Positions 1-8,504 of a stretch of DNA of 54,512 nt are shown piece after piece. The notes under the pieces are model-generated. The model was not told where the DNA came from. It worked only from the letters and a program-made list of their open reading frames with translations, and ran no database searches. Position 1 is the stretch's first letter, and every line of letters starts with the position of its first letter. Both the position numbers and the translations under genes were made by a program. Location of the stretch: NCBI GenBank assembly GCA_002304995.1, contig DBPV01000076.1, positions 1 to 54,512 of the forward strand, given 5' to 3'. This stretch comes from Syntrophaceae bacterium UBA1411. GTDB taxonomy: Bacteria; Desulfobacterota; Syntrophia; Syntrophales; Smithellaceae.

Positions 1-1
1 G

Positions 2-1183
2 CCCGCCCCCGCCGTTTTACCTCCCGAGGTCCGCCCGCCGGAAGTCAAACCGCCGGAAGTTCCGCCGCCTCCGCCCGCCGCGCGCACAGAGCGTTACACC
101 GTCGGCTGCATTTTTCCACTGACCGGACGCTTTGCCGATGCCGGAACGAGGGCGCTGGAGGCCGTGCTGCTGTCGGCCGATCTTTTCCGGAAGGGATCCG
201 CTTCCCCCTGGAAAATCGTTGTGACCGACTCCGGCGACACGCCGGAAGACATGCGCAAGGCGGTCGCCTATCTGGCGGACGAAGCCAAGGTCATGGCGAT
301 CATTGCCGTTTCCGGCAGCACTGAGGCGGCCGATGCGGCCGCAGAAGCCCAGAAGCGGAAAGTTCCGCTCTTGCTCATCACTTCGCGCGAGCAGGTGACC
401 GATGCCGGCGACTATGTTTTTCAGCATTTTCTGACGCCGGCCCAGCAGATGGAAGCCCTCGCGCATTACGCCATGAATACGCTCGATGTGGCGATCTTCG
501 CCGTTTTGTATCCCAAGGACGATTACGGAGAGGAAATGCTTTCCCTCTTCCGGTCCGAACTTAAGAAAGTCGGCGGTAAAGTCATCCGGGCCGTGGGCTA
601 TGACAAAACGCAGACGGATTTCGCCCGTGAGATTAAAGAGATCGCGGGCAGTAAATTCAATCCGCAGGACAAGGTTTATGCCGCTTCTTCCGCGGTGCGC
701 CAGAAACTGCCCGCCGATTTTGAAGCGTTGTTCATTCCGGACTCTCCACTGCGCGTCAAGATGATTGCGTCGCAGCTGGCGTTTTATGACATTCGGAACG
801 CCAAACTGCTGGGCACAAGCCTCTGGCACACGCCGGACCTGTTGAAGCGGGGCGCCGAGTATCTGGAGGGCGCGGTTTTTGTCGACAGCTTTCTGGAAAA
901 CGGTTTTTACCCGGAAACGAACGACTTTGTGGATATTTATTATTCGGCCTATCGCCGCGAACCGGGCAATATCGAAGCCCTGGCGTATGATACGATGGAA
1001 ATCGTTCTGGGCGTTCTGGAAGATCCGCGGATCACCTCGCGGGAAGCGTTTGTCAAAAACCTGCTCGCCGTCCAGGGATTCCGGGGCGCGACGGGCGGCA
1101 CGACGTTCCGCGGCAGCCGGAGGGCGCAGAAAACCGCCTTTATCCTGAAGGTCCAGAACGGGAAAATCGTGCAGGTCAAGTAG
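2..1183 (+). CDS. Periplasmic binding protein, branched-chain amino acid type (partial, 5' end missing)
   Basis: The reading frame is open from the left edge, so the true start and any signal peptide lie outside the window; 393 codons remain. The visible N-terminal part is a proline-rich stretch with PPEV repeated three times (about 2-97), which looks like a flexible linker. A Peripla_BP_6-type fold follows: a first strand with IFPLTGRFADAG, then alternating alpha/beta segments to the end. Family members bind ligands in the periplasm for ABC transporters; proline-linked versions in this group are often named penicillin-binding protein activator (LpoA)-like, but I cannot tell ligand from partner here. 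An internal ATG at 164 is in frame, but the homologous fold clearly begins before it. The gene ends 22 bases before surE and may share its transcript. Family confidence is good, role is uncertain. Confidence 0.8.
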   Translation, partial: PAPAVLPPEVRPPEVKPPEVPPPPPAARTERYTVGCIFPLTGRFADAGTRALEAVLLSADLFRKGSASPWKIVVTDSGDTPEDMRKAVAYLADEAKVMAIIAVSGSTEAADAAAEAQKRKVPLLLITSREQVTDAGDYVFQHFLTPAQQMEALAHYAMNTLDVAIFAVLYPKDDYGEEMLSLFRSELKKVGGKVIRAVGYDKTQTDFAREIKEIAGSKFNPQDKVYAASSAVRQKLPADFEALFIPDSPLRVKMIASQLAFYDIRNAKLLGTSLWHTPDLLKRGAEYLEGAVFVDSFLENGFYPETNDFVDIYYSAYRREPGNIEALAYDTMEIVLGVLEDPRITSREAFVKNLLAVQGFRGATGGTTFRGSRRAQKTAFILKVQNGKIVQVK

Positions 1184-1205
1184 CGCAGCCAGGGGAAGGT
1201 ATCGG

Positions 1206-1967
1206 ATGAAAATCTTACTGACCAATGACGACGGCATTTACGCGCGCGGTTTGGCCGCGCTCTACGAGGCATTGTCTGAAGAAGCGGACTGCCTGATCGT
1301 CGCGCCGGAAATCGAGCAGAGCGCCGTCGGCCACGCCATTACGCTTTTCCGTCCGCTGATGGTGCGCAGCGCCGCCAAGGGCGGCAAGTTCCTGGGCTAC
1401 GCCGTTTGCGGAACGCCGGCGGACTGCGTGAAGATCGGCATCAGGGAGCTGGCCGGCCCGACGCCGGATCTGGTGGTTTCCGGCATCAACCGCGGCGCCA
1501 ACTGCGGGAACAACCTGATTTACTCAGGGACGGTTTCCGCCGCGACGGAAGCGGCGATGATGGGCGTCACGGCGCTGGCCGTTTCACTCGATACACACGA
1601 AGAAGCGGATTTTTCGTTTGCGGCGCGCGTGGCGCTCCGTCTGGTGCGCCATCTGGCCGCTTCTCCGCCGCCGCCCGGCGCCGCCTTCAACGTCAACGTG
1701 CCGTTTCTTCCGGAAAACGAGGTCCGCGGAATCCGTCCGGTGCGCCAGGGCCGCAGCCGGACCATTGAAACGTTTGAGAAGCGCATGGACCCGCGCGGCA
1801 ATGTGTACTACTGGATGTCGGGAGAAAAGGCGACGGGCGCCCATGATATTGAAACGGACATCGGCGCGCTGGCCGCGGGCTATGTCACCGTTACGCCGAT
1901 TCACTACGATCTGACCCGCTATGGCCTGCTGGACGCCATGAAAAACCTGGCCGCTGTTCCTCTGTAA
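1206..1967 (+). CDS. surE: 5'-nucleotidase SurE
   Basis: SurE is a metal-dependent phosphatase that hydrolyses nucleoside 5'- and 3'-monophosphates in the cytoplasm. At 253 residues it has the usual length. The N-terminal LLTNDDG motif carries the two metal-binding aspartates, and the SGINRGANCGNN segment followed by YSGTVSAATEAAM matches the conserved metal-binding and active-site loop. The ATG at 1206 follows an AGGGGAAGG ribosome-binding site and starts directly in the conserved first strand, so the start is secure. It lies downstream of the partial binding-protein gene on the same strand and converges with the universal stress gene. Nothing looks damaged. Confidence 0.96.
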   Translation: MKILLTNDDGIYARGLAALYEALSEEADCLIVAPEIEQSAVGHAITLFRPLMVRSAAKGGKFLGYAVCGTPADCVKIGIRELAGPTPDLVVSGINRGANCGNNLIYSGTVSAATEAAMMGVTALAVSLDTHEEADFSFAARVALRLVRHLAASPPPPGAAFNVNVPFLPENEVRGIRPVRQGRSRTIETFEKRMDPRGNVYYWMSGEKATGAHDIETDIGALAAGYVTVTPIHYDLTRYGLLDAMKNLAAVPL

Positions 1968-1981
1968 CCGGACGGCCGGTT
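1966..1981. terminator. Short hairpin between convergent surE and usp genes
   Basis: Six-base arms AACCGG and CCGGTT enclose the four-base loop ACGG. The hairpin starts at the surE stop codon and sits between two convergent genes, a common site for a bidirectional terminator. There is no T-run on either side, so intrinsic termination is only a weak suggestion. Confidence 0.3.
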
Positions 1982-1988
1982 CCGAAAA

Positions 1989-2828
1989 TCATCGGATCAG
2001 CAGGACCGGCAGGGGACTTCTGGAAAGAATGTGGGAAGTGGTGCTTCCCAAGAGCCATTCGCGCAGGCGGTTGTGCCCGTAAGCGCCCATGACCATCAAT
2101 TCCACCGCTCCCTCGGCAATGAATTTGAGAATCTCGTCCGCCTCCTTGCCGGAGGAGAGGATGACTTCGCAGTCCGCCGTTCCTTCCTGCGCTTTTTCCT
2201 CGACCTCGGCGCACAGGGCCGCCGCTCTGGCTGCATCCGCGCTGACAATCAGGACGGTGATCGGCCATTTGGCCTGTTCGGAGAGGCGAAGAGACAGATC
2301 CAGCGCTTTTTTCGCGGGGGCGCTGCCGTCATAGGCGAGCCCCATGCTTTCAATTTCGCGGAAGGTTTCCGGAATGACCATCACGGGCTTGCCGGAACGC
2401 CGGATCACCACTTCGGCCACCGATCCGATCAGGCCGCCTTCCTTCAGGTGAAAGTGCTCGCCCTTTTTGGCCATGCAGATAAGATCGGCGGTTTCCGCCT
2501 CTTCAATGATCGTGTCGCTGATTTTGCCGATGTTTTTCCGGGTTTCGCAGACGACGCCCGCCCGCCGGCAGCGCTCTGCGAAGGAGGCCAGCACACCGGC
2601 GGCTTTTTCCTTGAGCGACGCTTCGACCGCATCCAGATAGCCGTCGTAGGGCGGCATGCCGACGGTTGCGGTCACGTCCGTCATCATCGGGCCCTGGATC
2701 AGATAGATGTCGAGAACGTGCAGGCCTCTTAACGACGCTCCGAATTTCGGCGCGATGTAAAGGCCGTAGTCGAGCGCAATGCCGCTGTTGGGCGATCCGT
2801 CCACCGGAATCAGTATGGTTTGAATCAT
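1989..2828 (-). CDS. Universal stress protein, tandem UspA domains
   Basis: This 279-residue protein is about twice the length of a single UspA domain and reads as two in tandem. The first begins at residue 1 with ILIPVDGSPNS; the second begins near residue 165 with GLAYDGSAPAKKALD. The C-terminal domain keeps the ATP-binding signature G-x2-G-x9-G-S/T in GAYGHNRLREWLLGSTTS (about 250-267), so it probably binds ATP. The first domain shows a degenerate version, KKGEHFHLKEGGLIGSVAE. No membrane segment is visible; the protein is cytoplasmic. A GGGGAGG ribosome-binding site precedes the ATG. The MORN-repeat gene lies 30 bases upstream on the same strand, so the two are probably co-transcribed. 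The stress signal it answers cannot be read from sequence. Confidence 0.9.
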   Translation of the reverse strand: MIQTILIPVDGSPNSGIALDYGLYIAPKFGASLRGLHVLDIYLIQGPMMTDVTATVGMPPYDGYLDAVEASLKEKAAGVLASFAERCRRAGVVCETRKNIGKISDTIIEEAETADLICMAKKGEHFHLKEGGLIGSVAEVVIRRSGKPVMVIPETFREIESMGLAYDGSAPAKKALDLSLRLSEQAKWPITVLIVSADAARAAALCAEVEEKAQEGTADCEVILSSGKEADEILKFIAEGAVELMVMGAYGHNRLREWLLGSTTSHILSRSPLPVLLIR

Positions 2829-2858
2829 GATCTCGGCCTCCCCGTCTGAAGGTTTGGG

Positions 2859-3512
2859 CTATTTTTGTTTTTTATCAAAGTGTGCCAGATCGTGCAGCAG
2901 GCCGGCCACTTCTTTTTCGTCCCAGGTGCGGCGCGACCCTTCTTCGTCGCTTACCTCTTCCGCGAGGGACGCTCCGTCTTCGGTGAAGCTCAGAAACCGG
3001 CCGACCAGCTTGCCGTTTTTATAAGCCGCCTTTTCCTTAATCTGCCCGTTTTTGAAATAGCAGACATAGTCGCCGTCGCGCCTGTCGTTTTTGAAGCCGC
3101 CTTTTTCCTTGACCTGACCGCTTTTGTAGTAGCAGACGTATTCCCCTTCGAACTTTCCGTTGGCAAAGTGCTCTTCCTCCCGCAATTCCCCGCTTTTGTA
3201 GTAGCGGCGGTAGGCGCCGTGGAGCTTTCCCTGAACGTAGTGCTCTTCTTCCCGTACATGGCCGTTTTCATGGTAGGAGAGGTAGGGGCCGTCCATTTTG
3301 TCGTTGACGAACTGGACTTTTTCCCGGATCTGTCCGCTGGCGTAATAGCTCACGGCGGAGCCGTGGCGTTTGCCCCGCAGAAAATGCAGGTGCGCCATGA
3401 TCTGGCCGCTGGGGAAAAAAGTCTTGTATTCCCCGGAGAGGCGTCCATCAACCAGAAATTTCTTTTCTTTGACCGCCCCGTTCGGATAATGAACAATGCT
3501 TTCGTGAGCCAT
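2859..3512 (-). CDS. MORN-repeat (YwqK-like) protein
   Basis: The 217-residue protein is almost entirely a tandem array of roughly 23-residue units with the pattern YxSGQxKEKxxFKNGKxxGxYxxYY. About seven to eight units cover residues 5-175, followed by an acidic, then basic tail ending DKKQK. Such MORN-type (MORN_2) arrays form extended beta-hairpin sheets. Database entries often carry the label 'YwqK family antitoxin', but no toxin gene adjoins this one, and I would not infer a toxin-antitoxin role. No signal peptide or membrane segment is visible. It is the first gene of a probable two-gene minus-strand unit with the universal stress gene and is divergent from the GpsA-like gene. Confidence 0.85.
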   Translation of the reverse strand: MAHESIVHYPNGAVKEKKFLVDGRLSGEYKTFFPSGQIMAHLHFLRGKRHGSAVSYYASGQIREKVQFVNDKMDGPYLSYHENGHVREEEHYVQGKLHGAYRRYYKSGELREEEHFANGKFEGEYVCYYKSGQVKEKGGFKNDRRDGDYVCYFKNGQIKEKAAYKNGKLVGRFLSFTEDGASLAEEVSDEEGSRRTWDEKEVAGLLHDLAHFDKKQK

Positions 3513-3653
3513 AGGATCGCCTGCCGGCGCGAATGTCTTTGTATATCGCGCGAGTGTTTTAAATTTCTAAACAATCCGCGGGGAGAATGCAACTAAAAAC
3601 CGTCCGGAAAGCGCAAATTTTGTTTTGCTTTTCGCGAAAAAGGCTAATAGGGT

Positions 3654-3681
3654 TTGACAGGCGGGAAACTTTTCCTATAAT
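3654..3681 (+). promoter_or_regulatory. Consensus sigma-70 promoter of the GpsA-like gene
   Basis: The hexamers TTGACA (3654-3659) and TATAAT (3676-3681) both match the housekeeping consensus exactly and are separated by 16 bases. Transcription would start near 3688, giving a leader of about 25 bases. It is the strongest promoter I can see in the window. Confidence 0.88.
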
Positions 3682-3713
3682 AAGCCGACTTCAAGGAAGT
3701 ACAGCGGGCAGGA

Positions 3714-4907
3714 ATGATCGTTTCCAATTTAGACACCACAAGAATAGCGATAATCGGACCGGGACGCCTGGGGACGTCGTTTGCCTATAAATTCGGGCGC
3801 GACAACAAGCGTGTCGCCATCTATTATCACAATTCCGATGTGTGCAAGGCCATCAACCGGGACCGTCTGAATCCGATCCACCTCACCGAGGATCTGGCCG
3901 ACCGGGTGGGGGGCATGGATCAGGTGCCCCGTCTGGGGCCGAAAGTTTACGCGACCAACGATCTCGAGCACATCATCGAGAACAACGATTTCATTCTGCT
4001 GTGCGTGACGATGAACCGCCTGCCGGAGCTGCTCAACTACCTCAAACCCATGATCGACCGGAAGGCGGGGGATACCTGCCTCATCTCGCCGATCAAGGGA
4101 TTGATCTCCGATGAAATATCGACCGAACTGATCACGCCGTCGATGCTGATCCACAACCATCTGTACAACCTGGAGCATAAGTACCAGGTGGCATGCCTCG
4201 GCGGTCCTTTTTTCGATGTCGATATCGCCCTGGGCAAGCCCGTGTGTCTGACCGTGGCGGGAAAAAGGCGCACTGCCGGCATTATCCGGGATCATCTGCT
4301 GATGTTCAACCGCAAGGAGCTCAACGCCTATTACAATTTCGACAAAATCGGCGTGGAAGCCTGCGGCGCTTTGAAAAACATTGTGGCCAACATCAAGGGG
4401 CTCACGGATTCGCTGGCGCTGGGCGATTCGATACCGGGAACGATTTTTGCCCGCTCGGGCGTGGAGATCCGTTCACTCACCCGTCTTCTGGGCGGCAGTT
4501 TCCAGGCTTTTCATTCGCAGGCCGGCGTGGGCGACATGTATGTGACGGTTTCTTCGCTGGCGAGCAAGAATTACCGCTACGGAAAATACTTTTATGAATT
4601 CTACACCGGCAATCCGATTGAAACCAACCTGAAGGTTCTGGGAAAAATCGACGGCACGCCGGAAGGCCCCAGCACGATCCGCAATGTTTACAAGTACCTC
4701 GAAAAGAAAAATATGTACTCCCCGCTGTTTTCCTGCGCCTATACCATCTTCAACAAAGTCGGCAGTAAAAATGCGATTCAGGACATGATCATTCACGCCT
4801 GCCAGTTTGATAAAAGGAAAAACGAATACATCGGCCCCTTTTCCCGATTCATGTATCGGATTTTTCCGGATTATTGGTACCGGCGGGACAAGGAAATCTT
4901 CGATTGA
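3714..4907 (+). CDS. NAD-dependent glycerol-3-phosphate dehydrogenase-like protein
   Basis: This looks like a member of the GpsA family, which reduces dihydroxyacetone phosphate to sn-glycerol-3-phosphate for phospholipid synthesis. The Rossmann motif IAIIGPGRLGTSFA lies at residues 10-23. The family's catalytic-lysine region reads EACGALKNIVANIKG (about 215-229), and the matching AGVGDMYVTVSS segment follows. At 397 residues it is some 60 longer than classical GpsA, mostly at the C-terminus, so a distinct subfamily or substrate is possible. The ATG at 3714 is the only good start, but the nearest Shine-Dalgarno-like AGGA abuts it and the better AAGGAAG lies 14 bases upstream. A consensus promoter drives it; the CoA-transferase-like gene follows after 52 bases. 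Confidence 0.82.
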   Translation: MIVSNLDTTRIAIIGPGRLGTSFAYKFGRDNKRVAIYYHNSDVCKAINRDRLNPIHLTEDLADRVGGMDQVPRLGPKVYATNDLEHIIENNDFILLCVTMNRLPELLNYLKPMIDRKAGDTCLISPIKGLISDEISTELITPSMLIHNHLYNLEHKYQVACLGGPFFDVDIALGKPVCLTVAGKRRTAGIIRDHLLMFNRKELNAYYNFDKIGVEACGALKNIVANIKGLTDSLALGDSIPGTIFARSGVEIRSLTRLLGGSFQAFHSQAGVGDMYVTVSSLASKNYRYGKYFYEFYTGNPIETNLKVLGKIDGTPEGPSTIRNVYKYLEKKNMYSPLFSCAYTIFNKVGSKNAIQDMIIHACQFDKRKNEYIGPFSRFMYRIFPDYWYRRDKEIFD

Positions 4908-4959
4908 CGGACACAGGGAAAGCGGTCTTTTTGCCGTCTGGCGGGGATGAACAAGAAAT

Positions 4960-6933
4960 GTGAGCAAAATGTCTGAGAAAAAGGTAAGATCGCTGTGCCG
5001 GAAACTCAATGAGAAGCTGCATGGTCGAAGAAAGAATGAACAGGTGGACGATGACGCCGCAGAAGCGTGTCCTCCGGACAATGGACGGGAAATGATGTGG
5101 AAGCAAAAAATAGTCTCCCCCGAGGAGATGCTGGCAAAGATTGAACCGGGCATGAGTATTTTTCTCGGAACCGGCATGGCCGAACCGCGTACTCTGGTCA
5201 GGCACCTGATGGAATCGACCCAGTTCAACCTGCAGGACCTGGAATTGATTCAGCTCGTCAGTCTGGGCGATGCGGTTGCCATCGACGAACGCTATGCGCG
5301 GAAGTTCCGCTTGAAAACGTTTTTCTCCGGATGGATCGCTTCCGACGCCATCAGCCAGGGCCGGGTGGATCTCATTCCCAGCCGCTTTTCGCGCGTTCCA
5401 TGGCTCTTCAAGAGCGGCGTCATCAGCATTGACGTGGCGTTTATTCAGGTGTCGCCGCCCGATGAAAACGGCTACGCTTACATGGCGGGGGCGTCCGTCG
5501 AACGCCAGGCCATGGAAATGGCCAAGATCGTGGTCGGCGAGATCAACTCCCAGATTCCCCGGACGATGGGCGATACGCTGGTCAACATGGACGACTTCCA
5601 TTACCTCGTCGAGGCGACCGAGCCGCCCTACTATGTCGGGCGCTGGCCGCTGCAGGACGTTTATCTGAAGATCGCCGAAAACGTGGCCTCCTGCATCCAG
5701 GACGGCAACTGCATTTCCTACGGCATCGGGCCGCTTTACGAGGCGCTTGCCAAGACGCTGGCGACGAAAAAAAACCTGGGCATCCACTCTCCCTTTTTCA
5801 CCGACGCCCTGATGGATCTGGTAAAAAGCGGCGCCGTCACCAACCGCTACAAGGGCGTTTTCCGCGGCAAGTCCTGCGCGTCGTACGTCATTGGAACCAA
5901 GGAACTGATGGACTGGCTGGATCTCAACCCCCTGGTGGAGTTTCAGCCGCAGGATATCGTCATGGACCCCCGGACCATCGGCCTCAACGACAACATGGTG
6001 GCCCTGTTTCCGGCCCGGAAAGTGGACTTGACCGGCGATATCGCGCTCCACACCGGCAAGGGCAACGTCACCGCCGGTCCCGGCAACGTCCAGGAGCTGT
6101 TCTGGGGAGCGGCCCTGTCCAAAAACGGCCGGACGATCTTCGCCCTGCCCAGCCGCAACCGCAAAGGCCAGCCCAACATTCTTTTGTCGCTGGACAAATA
6201 TCCCTTCCAGTTCACCAACCGCGAATCCATGGATCGGGTGGTGACGGAGTACGGCGTGGCGAATCTGATGGGCAAGACTCTTCGCGAACGCGCGCAGGCG
6301 CTCATTGAGATTGCACATCCCGACGACCGTCCGGAGCTGATCCGGCAGGCCAAAGAAGCCCGGATGATTTACGCCGATCAGATTTACTTTGCCGAATCCG
6401 GCCATCTGTATCCGGATAAGATCGCCTGTTCCCATAAGTTTCGGGATAATCTGACCGTCCGCTTCCGGGCGATCAAGCCGTCCGACGAAGAGGAAATGCG
6501 GCGGCTGTTTTACCGGTTTTCCGATCAGGCCGTGTATTACCGCTATTTCAGCCCGATCAAAACCATGCCGCACCGCAAAATGCAGGAATACGTCAACGTG
6601 GATTACCGCAAAACCATGTCCATCGTGGCGCTGATCGACGAGTCCGGCGTCGAAAAGATCATCGGTGAGGCCCGCTACGTGCGCACGCCGGAAGATCCTT
6701 TTGCCGATACCGCCTTCATTGTCGACGAGCAGTATCAGGGCATGGGCATTTCCACGTACCTGTTCAATTTGCTGATCCGGGCCGCCCGCGAGCGGGGCAT
6801 TGCCGGACTGAAAGCCGACGTTCTGGAAAACAACCGGGCCATGCTGAAGGTTTACGAAAAGGCGATTTACCCGGTGCAGACGGTCCTCTCCGGCGGCGTT
6901 TACAAAATCACCATTCCCTTCAATGCGGCGTAA
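4960..6933 (+). CDS. Acetyl-CoA hydrolase/CoA-transferase-like protein fused to a GNAT acetyltransferase
   Basis: Residues about 50-230 and 240-460 form the two halves of an acetyl-CoA hydrolase/4-hydroxybutyrate CoA-transferase-type protein. Signs are PDENGYAYMAGA (168-179), YGIGPLYEAL (254-263) and the C-half HTGKGNVTAGPG (364-375). Residues about 498-650 form a GNAT N-acetyltransferase with the acetyl-CoA loop QYQGMGIS (591-598) and an ENNRAM motif (623-628). Such fusions are known in anaerobic bacteria and may couple acyl-CoA handling to protein or small-molecule acetylation. At residue 278, where canonical family members carry the catalytic glutamate (HTEMFSD-type motif), this protein has proline (HSPFFTD), so classical CoA transfer is doubtful. 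GTG at 4960 and ATG at 4969 are both possible starts; neither has a strong ribosome-binding site. No membrane segment is seen. It converges with the MltF-like gene. Confidence 0.88.
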   Translation: MSKMSEKKVRSLCRKLNEKLHGRRKNEQVDDDAAEACPPDNGREMMWKQKIVSPEEMLAKIEPGMSIFLGTGMAEPRTLVRHLMESTQFNLQDLELIQLVSLGDAVAIDERYARKFRLKTFFSGWIASDAISQGRVDLIPSRFSRVPWLFKSGVISIDVAFIQVSPPDENGYAYMAGASVERQAMEMAKIVVGEINSQIPRTMGDTLVNMDDFHYLVEATEPPYYVGRWPLQDVYLKIAENVASCIQDGNCISYGIGPLYEALAKTLATKKNLGIHSPFFTDALMDLVKSGAVTNRYKGVFRGKSCASYVIGTKELMDWLDLNPLVEFQPQDIVMDPRTIGLNDNMVALFPARKVDLTGDIALHTGKGNVTAGPGNVQELFWGAALSKNGRTIFALPSRNRKGQPNILLSLDKYPFQFTNRESMDRVVTEYGVANLMGKTLRERAQALIEIAHPDDRPELIRQAKEARMIYADQIYFAESGHLYPDKIACSHKFRDNLTVRFRAIKPSDEEEMRRLFYRFSDQAVYYRYFSPIKTMPHRKMQEYVNVDYRKTMSIVALIDESGVEKIIGEARYVRTPEDPFADTAFIVDEQYQGMGISTYLFNLLIRAARERGIAGLKADVLENNRAMLKVYEKAIYPVQTVLSGGVYKITIPFNAA

Positions 6934-6939
6934 GGCGCG

Positions 6940-8424
6940 TTACTTTTGGCCGCGGCTGTGCCCGGTCGTGAGGTCGTCGCGAATTTTAGCCTTGTCCGCC
7001 GCGAGCTCAAGCGTCAGTTTGTACGCCACGAAGTATTTGTAGATGTTGCGGACATACGCGACGGTCTCAAAGCCGATTTTCTGGGCGGCGATGCGTTCGA
7101 CGGAGTTGAACCACACATTGGGATCGAGTCCGCGCTCCGCGGCCAGCCTGCGCAGGGAGGCGATTTTGGCCGGGCCGGCATTGTAGCTGGCAAAAGCAAA
7201 AAGCGACCGGTCCTGATCGGAAAGCGAGACGTCCGCAAAATAGCCGGCGAGAAGCCGGTCGAGGTATTTGACGCCCGCGTGGATGTTGTGTTCGGTGACG
7301 CGGATATCGCCGACTTTCATCGCCTTTCCCGTGGCCGGCATGACCTGCATGATGCCGATGGCGCCGGCGCGGCTGCGTTTCCTCTGATCCAGACCGGATT
7401 CCTGATAGCCCTGGGCGGCCAGCATGATCGGATCGAATCCATACTGCTTGCCGTATTTTTCGAACAGAACGAGCGTTTGCGTAAAGCGTTTCCATTCCGG
7501 CGTCTGGGTCGGGTTTTCGATTCTGGCGATTTGCCGGTGGTACTGGGCCAGACGGCGGGCGGCCTCGCCCTGCGTGCTCTGAAAATGACGGCAGAAGCCG
7601 CGAATCTCCTCTGCAAGTTTCGGGCTTCCCTTGCGGATCGCCCAGCCGGTTGTGCCTCCGCTGCGCAGGACAATATCCCTGCGGACGCGGACGGCGGGCA
7701 GAATGTCCTCCCAGATCTGCGCCATCCAGTCGTCCACCACCAGGAAGTCGAAGATGCCCGCGTTGAGCATTTCGAGCAGATCCTCATCCTCCAGCGTGTC
7801 GGGAACGGCCACGATGCCGACCGGCTTTTTCCCTTCGCGCCCAAACCGTTCGTTTAAGGACGAAAGGCTTTCGGCATAGCTGGTGGCCAGGCGGACGTGC
7901 ACCGTTTTTCCGGAAAGGTCGTCGATTGTCCGGATTTCAGGCGACGCCGCCTGCGCGACGAGAATTTCCACTGTGCCGGGCAGAATCGCGGGGGCGACGA
8001 AGTCCACGGTTTTCAGACGCTCTTCGGTGACGGTGATGTCGCCGGCGGCAATATCGCCCAGGCCGGCCGCCACATCGGCAAGCAGACGATCGCGGGGAGT
8101 GGGGACGAGAAATACCGTCAGCGGACGGCGGTTGAGTTTGCCCTTGTATTTCCTGTTTAAATAATGTTCAAAATCGCGCACCGCGTCCGCGGTGAGGCCC
8201 CGCAGGATGCCCTGGTCGTTGAAGCAGAGGGTGCGGCTGTAGGGCACAAGAATCCGGATCCGCCGGTTTTCCAGCATTTGATCGAAGTCCCCCGTCCAGG
8301 CATCGCGCAAAAGCTCCAGGCTGACGGATTGCGGCCGGTTGTCCTCGGCCGCCGCCGGCAGGACCGCTGCAGCCGCCAGGGAAAGTAAAAAACAAAAAGA
8401 CACAGCAGAGATTTTTTTCTTCAT
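6940..8424 (-). CDS. MltF-like lytic murein transglycosylase
   Basis: The protein cleaves peptidoglycan glycan strands in the periplasm. A signal peptide covers residues 1-26 (MKKK, hydrophobic core, AAA). Residues about 50-285 form an extracellular solute-binding (SBP_bac_3) domain, and about 310-470 an SLT lytic transglycosylase domain. The catalytic glutamate lies in GYQESGLDQ, followed by GAIGIMQVMP and later FASYNAGP, all typical of the family. This two-domain order is that of E. coli MltF; at 494 residues the length fits. No lipobox is seen in the signal peptide. The ATG follows a GGGAGG ribosome-binding site. It is the last gene in the long minus-strand run after pyrG, 80 bases away, and could have its own promoter. 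Confidence 0.92.
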   Translation of the reverse strand: MKKKISAVSFCFLLSLAAAAVLPAAAEDNRPQSVSLELLRDAWTGDFDQMLENRRIRILVPYSRTLCFNDQGILRGLTADAVRDFEHYLNRKYKGKLNRRPLTVFLVPTPRDRLLADVAAGLGDIAAGDITVTEERLKTVDFVAPAILPGTVEILVAQAASPEIRTIDDLSGKTVHVRLATSYAESLSSLNERFGREGKKPVGIVAVPDTLEDEDLLEMLNAGIFDFLVVDDWMAQIWEDILPAVRVRRDIVLRSGGTTGWAIRKGSPKLAEEIRGFCRHFQSTQGEAARRLAQYHRQIARIENPTQTPEWKRFTQTLVLFEKYGKQYGFDPIMLAAQGYQESGLDQRKRSRAGAIGIMQVMPATGKAMKVGDIRVTEHNIHAGVKYLDRLLAGYFADVSLSDQDRSLFAFASYNAGPAKIASLRRLAAERGLDPNVWFNSVERIAAQKIGFETVAYVRNIYKYFVAYKLTLELAADKAKIRDDLTTGHSRGQK

Positions 8425-8504
8425 GGCTGCTCGTTGCCTCCCTTGAAAAATATTCGGGTGCAGAGCTCTTTATCGCGCAAAACAGGCCCGGCGGAAATCC
8501 GCGC

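Noticed and set aside
2859..3512. MORN-repeat gene as the antitoxin of a toxin-antitoxin pair
   Set aside because: The family label is historical; no toxin-like gene is adjacent, and the neighbour is a universal stress protein.
4849..6573. A 574-codon minus-strand frame over the CoA-transferase-like gene
   Set aside because: The plus-strand frame has clear domain motifs throughout; this one has none.
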